From positions 27,493,501 to 27,557,500 of the forward strand of contig JAYKKI010000015.1 of the NCBI GenBank assembly GCA_039881145.1: a stretch of 64,000 nucleotides of DNA, written 5' to 3'. How positions within the stretch are numbered: the stretch's first letter is position 1; the number at the start of each line of letters is the position of its first letter. The DNA comes from Druceiella hillmani (taxonomy: Eukaryota; Arthropoda; Insecta; Lepidoptera; Hepialidae). Position numbers and translations under genes: made by a program. Below are positions 58,699-64,000 of the stretch, in pieces. The notes beneath the pieces were generated by a model. It was not told where the DNA came from. It saw only the letters and a program-made list of their open reading frames with translations, and did not search any database.

Positions 58699-58790
58699 GT
58701 GCCTCTTTCCTTGCAAAATTTGGGCTCTATATAACTCCCATCTAGCCAAAGTAGTTATATAGAGCCCAAATTTTGCAAGGAAAGAGGCAC
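58699..58790. repeat. Perfect 38-bp inverted repeat
   Basis: The left arm (58699-58736), beginning GTGCCTCTTTCCTTGCAAAA, is exactly complementary to the right arm (58753-58790) with a 16-nt spacer. Of all the short hairpins here, its size (92 nt) and loop are closest to a hairpin RNA. Perfect pairing points rather to a foldback duplication, a mini-MITE, or an siRNA-producing hpRNA. Confidence 0.95.
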
Positions 58791-59620
58791 ATATATTGTT
58801 AGGCAGTTTCTAATCTCGCATTTGGTATTCATCAATTTCAACGACACGAGCATTCTTATTTGCGTAAGCATGTTGGTAAATATCAATAGTTTTATTGGAG
58901 ATAATATCAATAGTTTTATTCTGAATAAAGCATTAAATTGCATCATGTTGTAAATAATTATAGAAAACGTATTAATCTCTATGAAATCAATGTAAAGATA
59001 GTTCATAACATTAATAATACTTTCAAACAAATGGTGGGGATATATTTTACTACATGTTTAGAATTAATATTATTAGAATATTGATTGAAATAAAATAAAG
59101 AAAATTGAAATATTAAAAACAAAGTTAGGCAACGTCAAGGTAAATAGGAAGCAAAGGGAGCTAGATGTAACTCACAACCGAGCGCAACCTAAGTATTGAA
59201 AAGTCATTAACATTACAGAAAGCTCTCGAAATTTACCTCACGCCTCTAAAATTTGTGAGCTTTTGAGTTTATTTATTGGAAGGATTTTCCTAAGTTAAAG
59301 GTAAGCTTTCGGAAAATTTCGTGGCTTAAGTTTAATTTATCTTTCGCTGTAAGTTTTAATCTGGTTTGGACAGGCTACGAAGTTGAGCGTGAACGGTGAT
59401 AATTTGCTTTTAAAAGCCAAGTCACGGAAAAAAGTGCCTTTTTAGGGTAATGATCTTACTGCCAGGCTTGTGAACAGTGAACTTTTACATTATTGCATAA
59501 TCAATATTGCTGGCTCTACTTAGTTAGGCGACAGCGTTGAGAACTATTAGCGTAGCATTTAATACAAAATTTGAATCAATTGCAGCAAATTTAGAATTGA
59601 CTTGAATTATGTTTTTTTAA
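58791..59620. other. AT-rich spacer, no gene seen
   Basis: A small ATATCAATAGTTTTATT direct duplication lies at about 58877-58921. Otherwise nothing supportable. Confidence 0.5.
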
Positions 59621-59710
59621 TACGGAACTCTACGATCCTTTTAATAAAAAAAATAGGTCATACCTCACGAGCTAATCAGGTATCGTATTGACACGTAGAC
59701 GTATTGTTTT
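59621..59710 (+). repeat. Dispersed repeat scrap, CGGAACTC type
   Basis: AATACGGAACTCTACGATCC resembles the ACGGAACCCTACGATCC-type end of the repeat group also seen at 41838. Very short, so confidence is low. Confidence 0.35.
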
Positions 59711-61569
59711 ATTCTGGTGATACATTATTTTTTTAAATCAATATGGTTTTAACGGGTAAGATTTTGAAGCACCGTTTAATTTCTAAATAATCGCTCATTT
59801 ATTTAAATCCCAAACTTCGTCGGTTAACGGTAGTAATAGGTTTAAAACCGGAGGCTTATTTTTAGTATCGTGTGCAAAACAGAAGATAATTTGCATAATC
59901 ATTTTCTAATTTGTATGGAATGTGAATTCCTGCAATACGACCAATAAAAATGTGTTTTGATAAAGCTATGTTTGAAGTGTCTGCATATTGCTTATTTGTA
60001 AATTTTACCGAGTGCTATTTTATGATTGAAATTTAATTAATTTATATGCTATATTTCTTAATTAACAGCATTTAACACATTGTGATAATCCAGTAAATTC
60101 TTTCCCATCGAATGTTTTTTTCCGCTCAAGATATTTTGAGTATCACTTGGGTATTAAAATCGACTGTAACAAATCATCCCCGAGGCAAGCAATGTCAACA
60201 TTTTCATTGAATTTGTAGGATATAATTAATCTTGTATTATACATGTTACATAATATTTATATAAAATGCTTTAAGCAGTTTCTTATAATTATATAAAATT
60301 TGGATTATTTCTACTGTTTTCTTATTTAAAAAATGAGCCAATATAATAGTATTTACCAACGTGGCGTCATGTAAAAAATTATAATTGTTTGCGCGAAGTT
60401 TTCTTGGATTTGGTTTACTGTGAAATCGTGTTGATTTTCAATATTTACCCCTTGTTAACTATAATCACTCGTTTATTGTTTTTTTAGAATTCCGTGATAT
60501 ACTTTCTTTCAAAGATAATATAGGATAAAAAACTTCAAATATTTTGATTATAAGGTTATATATTAATACCAAAAATATTTTTCCAAGTTTCAGAAAATCA
60601 TTAAAATTTTCTTTACAGCCATTTTTGTATATCCTTTCAAACATATTTATTTGGGACATCGTGTCTTTGTTGGTTGCGTTCTTAACTCGAGATATATTTT
60701 TTTATGCTTTATATATTTTTTTAATATTTTTTTCTGCTGCTTCATATTTACTTAATTATATTTAATTTACTTATTACATAAATATGTAATTTAATTGCTT
60801 GTTCAATAATTTTAAATTTCCCATCATTGTGATATGTTGTCAGATAAATTAACGTTTACATAATTTTAAGCATGTTTGGAATCCTAGCTTATGTGCATGT
60901 AGACAAGTTATGTTCTAAGAAATGTTTTGACCTGAGAAATGTTTTCATTATTATGAATAATATTAAAAATAAATTGAAATTATTGTTTCATCGTTAGGCT
61001 ATGTAAATCGGTGGTGTAAAATTTACAACGAGTGTTCTTAATGTCAAATTCACACAATGTTACGTGTGGATATAATTTATTCAATATAATGTATTTAGCA
61101 GCGAACATTTTGACAGGGAGTAGTAATTTTTTATTTGCATATTTTCTCTTTAATGTTTAGTTTTTAACCTTTTAAGAATGAAATGTTACATTGCGGGAAC
61201 GAAATAGTTTTTTATGAAATATAATTTACAAATAGAAAAACGTACGTTACAAAAAATGGTTTATTGAAGGCAAATATTAATTAGCCACATGTAAAAATAC
61301 ACCTTTACAAATATGTAATAATTACTAATAGAATATGTAGAAGCCTCATCAAAAAATACAATTAAATTAGAACTAGAACTAAAAAGACAATTTTAGTAGT
61401 TTAAATAAGAGCAAACATTAAGGAAGCGTTTCCCAGTGAAAAAAGCGAAGCGAAAATCACACCACCCGGGATCCATTGTCACGTAAAATACATATGTGAC
61501 TCCATAACATATATAATCTGTAATGATTTATAAAAGTAATGGAAAAGTTAAAATTCATGACATTTACTA
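59711..61569. other. AT-rich spacer, no gene seen
   Basis: Overlapping chance frames on both strands at 60465-60765 are Ile/Phe/Leu-rich. Nothing supportable. Confidence 0.5.
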
Positions 61570-61860
61570 CCATTATCAGGTCGCCAACGTTTGACATCAG
61601 CGCTAAGTGAATGTCTACTCGTATGCAGCTGAACACCCCACAGGTAGAATAGATAGGTAGGTAGCTACATCCGGAGGCCATGAGAATAACGGTAAGAACC
61701 GCCGAGGACGCAATGAATAATTCCTCTGTCCACTTTTTGCGAATCGAATTTAATAGATTGGGTTGGCGGGTGTCAGCGGCGCGCCGGAGCTATTTCTTAA
61801 ATTAAAGACGCCAGGCCGGTAAAAAGGAAGTTTTCGAGTTCGCGGTCACATTAAGGAAAA
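61570..61860. promoter_or_regulatory. GC-balanced island, candidate regulatory element
   Basis: Includes GGTAGGTAGCTACATCCGGA (about 61656), GGGTTGGCGGGTGTCAGCGG (about 61760) with an adjacent GCGCGCC, and ACGCCAGGCCGG. No coding frame. Confidence 0.35.
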
Positions 61861-63049
61861 TGTGCGAATTGCAATTTCATCGGATTTTGTTGAATATGTA
61901 ATTGCTTTTTATGTAATTTACTATACGAAAAATCTATCAAAGAAAATACCAAATTTGAACAATTAATTAAGAATTTAAAAATATATTTTAATTTAAGACT
62001 TACAAACTTCAATGGTGTTTCTATAAAAATAAGTGAATAAAGTTTCACAGTGTCTTTTATTATTTAATAATGTCCAAAACAATAACCGTTTCATGATGTC
62101 TGAAATCTCAGTCGCCATATTTTAAGATCGCTTTATCTAATTTTGATATTTTCTAAATGAGAACATGATCTAAATTGTAGAACATTCGAAATCACTATTC
62201 TAATAGAAATAATCACCTAAAATTTTCTATCTTCTGATTTAATGATAATGTGGATATTTATAACTACCAAAATAAAAACCTTTCTAGAAATAAAAACAAA
62301 TTTATGACACTTTTTAAAAAAAAGTAACACTCGTTGTAAATTTTACGTATATGCTTAGTAAGTCTTCAGTATTTTAAAATTAATATAAACAAATTCAACA
62401 ATCATGATTCGATAGACACTTACACGTTTGGCTAAAATATTTTTAGATAAATTACCCTTTGTTCACTAATATAATTTGTATTTATGTTGCAGATAACATA
62501 AAGATTAATGTTCGCATGCGAATTAACCTTTTTGTACATATAACATATTAGTAATGTTTAATCCAGCCTATGTATTAACCGCTAAGGTAGAATAATAGAC
62601 TTAGTTGACTCTGGAAAATTGGGCTAAAACGGGTACATAGTATGTTCGTCCGTGTCCTTCTGCCAGTAGTGCTGAATCAGAGGAATCGAAATCATAATCC
62701 GTGATTTAAATTACTCGTAGGTATTTGTCCTGTCCAATGTAGATCAAGAGATCTGAAACTATTACTATTATATTCAGAAGTACTGTTAAAGGTGCGTCCG
62801 AACTAATACGAAAATATACATATTCGATAATGTTATTAAAAATATGCCAATTCGTTATAAGTGAAATTTTCCTATAATTTTTCAAACTTAAAAGAGTTTA
62901 CTCAAACCATTGGTGATAAAGCGTTATAATAATTTTATCGATTAATTTTAAATTTAACCTGTGCATTAGTGCATATTTCTTGGCTCCTAGAATTTTTAAA
63001 AATCATCAAAATCGATTATAGGCCGAATGAGAAAATGTATCGAAGCATA
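61861..63049. other. AT-rich spacer, no gene seen
   Basis: An acceptor-like TTATGTTGCAG (62483-62493) has no matching donor nearby. Nothing supportable. Confidence 0.5.
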
Positions 63050-63430
63050 AGGTGATCTTCCAATAAATTCTTCAGCTTCGTGCTCTTAACCACTACCGCG
63101 AGCTAACATTGAGCATAATACAATTCTACTGGGGTGCTCATTAATGTTTTAGCATTGTCGCGCTATTTCCCTCCCTCTTTCTCCCCGTTCGCCATCCCGC
63201 TCGCACGGCTAGGTCGAGGGCGTATTCGCTTCATCCATCTCGCAATTGGACTTAGATAGATTTATACTTTGTCCTCGAGTCATTCGCACCTCCAATGATT
63301 TAAGCAGCGACCTGGCTGGCGGACTGCAGAATGTTATGCGAATAAATTCGGTGTAACGCCGAAGAGAAACGGGCGATCATTTCCGCGAATTGATTCGCCA
63401 TTTAGGAGTTTTCGGCAGTAAAACAGTAGT
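63050..63430. promoter_or_regulatory. GC-balanced island with POU-like site
   Basis: A pyrimidine-rich stretch (CCCTCCCTCTTTCTCCCC, about 63170) is followed by CCTGGCTGGCGGACTGC (about 63311). TTATGCGAATAAATT comes next (about 63334), one base from the ATGCAAAT octamer. No coding frame. Confidence 0.35.
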
Positions 63431-63482
63431 ATGGGATGCTTCTTTGTAAATGATATTTAATGTCTTTAAAGTTTAGTAATGG

Positions 63483-63554
63483 ATATTATAATTATAATTG
63501 ATATTACAAGTATACAGTCCTTTATACTTGTAATATCAATTATAATTGTAATAT
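63483..63554. repeat. Near-perfect hairpin, 32-bp arms
   Basis: The left arm begins ATATTATAATTATAATTGAT and the right arm is complementary with one mismatch, which would be a G-U pair in a plus-strand transcript. The loop is 8 nt. AT-rich, unlike the 58699 hairpin. Confidence 0.9.
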
Positions 63555-64000
63555 TCAACCAATATATGATACCTATGTCAGAAACTTATTTGTAAGGCAT
63601 TGTGTTCGTAACTATTTTACATGTATCCCTATAGCATAAGGATAATTGAATCGATGTGAGATTGCACCCAGCGTTTCGCACCTGTTTTTGCTGTTTGATA
63701 AAAGTAACTTACTTAACCGTAATATAAGCTATAAACCATTAAGGTTAATAGAGCAGTACATATTCTTTATTGTTTTAAGTAAGGTTTTATTTTATAGTTC
63801 GGAACTTTTCCAAGCATGGAATAAACATTTATGGTGATTTTTTTATTTTCATTTATAGAATTGTATAATGATATTTTCATTCTGAGCACCTAAATCGTTT
63901 ATTGTTTTTCATTATTCCTACTTTTATAATTCAAAATATATTATTATGTAATAGAAGGGCTAATGACAACTTGATTGATTAGACGACGAAGATAGAATAT
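63555..64000. other. AT-rich spacer to the window end
   Basis: Nothing supportable is seen. A 63-codon frame (63646-63837) shows no recognised domain. Confidence 0.45.

Noticed and set aside
49912..63554. Classic pre-miRNA genes at the hairpins
   Set aside because: Perfect long stems and loops of mostly 2-8 nt do not fit typical animal pre-miRNAs, and no known miRNA sequence was recognised.
1..64000. Bacterial-style systems (operons, CRISPR, phage or defence islands)
   Set aside because: Composition, microsatellites, SINE/LINE relics and lack of dense coding all indicate a eukaryotic genome.

Overview
The window is AT-rich eukaryotic DNA, most likely from an arthropod and by my reading a moth or butterfly. 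CpG is not depleted. There are long (TA)n arrays, many short GTAGGTA and TAGGTAC strings, and dispersed repeats that I recognise from memory as common in Lepidoptera. The order-level assignment is an inference. Nothing here looks bacterial or viral, and I see no rRNA, tRNA, CRISPR array or operon.

I find no intact, confidently protein-coding host gene. The other open frames are short, low-complexity, or lie across microsatellites or GC-rich islands. The window therefore looks like a gene desert or the inside of a very long intron. Its base composition is patchy: about two dozen GC-rich islands of 150 to 700 bp (for example 4560-4880, 33480-34140, 51570-51930, 57640-57990 and 63050-63430) sit in very AT-rich spacers. 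They have no long reading frame and often carry clustered candidate transcription-factor sites. The simplest reading is candidate conserved regulatory DNA of a developmental locus, but conservation cannot be seen from one sequence.

Mobile DNA makes up most of what can be named. At 14362-16978 there is a nearly complete but broken pogo/Tigger-like DNA transposon, with recognisable terminal inverted repeats, an N-terminal DNA-binding segment, a DDE/D domain, a GIWPTD-type motif and a C-terminal zinc-finger remnant. At 17340-17665 (minus) lies the decayed 3' end of a LINE reverse-transcriptase ORF, and at 28503-28705 (minus) a tRNA-derived SINE. Two copies of one roughly 235-bp foldback element lie at 6886-7115 and 48339-48575. 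Retroposon-tail fragments and a diverged Lepidoptera-type repeat (10836-11482, related piece 41838-42185) fill other stretches.

The less ordinary content is structural. Seven hairpins with near-perfect arms and mostly tiny loops (7600, 18976, 25029, 49912, 53016, 58699, 63483) lie through the window besides the foldback family. There are two degenerate minisatellites (29350-29610, with a self-complementary unit; 56530-56925, about 35-40 bp period), several local duplications, and a 109-bp duplicated block (18822 and 20150). Notable candidate regulatory sites are a perfect IR-1 ecdysone-receptor-type element (30917-30931), a 26-bp near-perfect palindrome centred on a Grainyhead-type site (27426-27451), an NRF1/Ewg-type palindrome next to an AP-1 site (42945-42981), and three same-strand ATTGGCC boxes in one island. 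One possible 53-nt micro-exon is proposed at 20339-20391. I found no convincing new multi-gene system.
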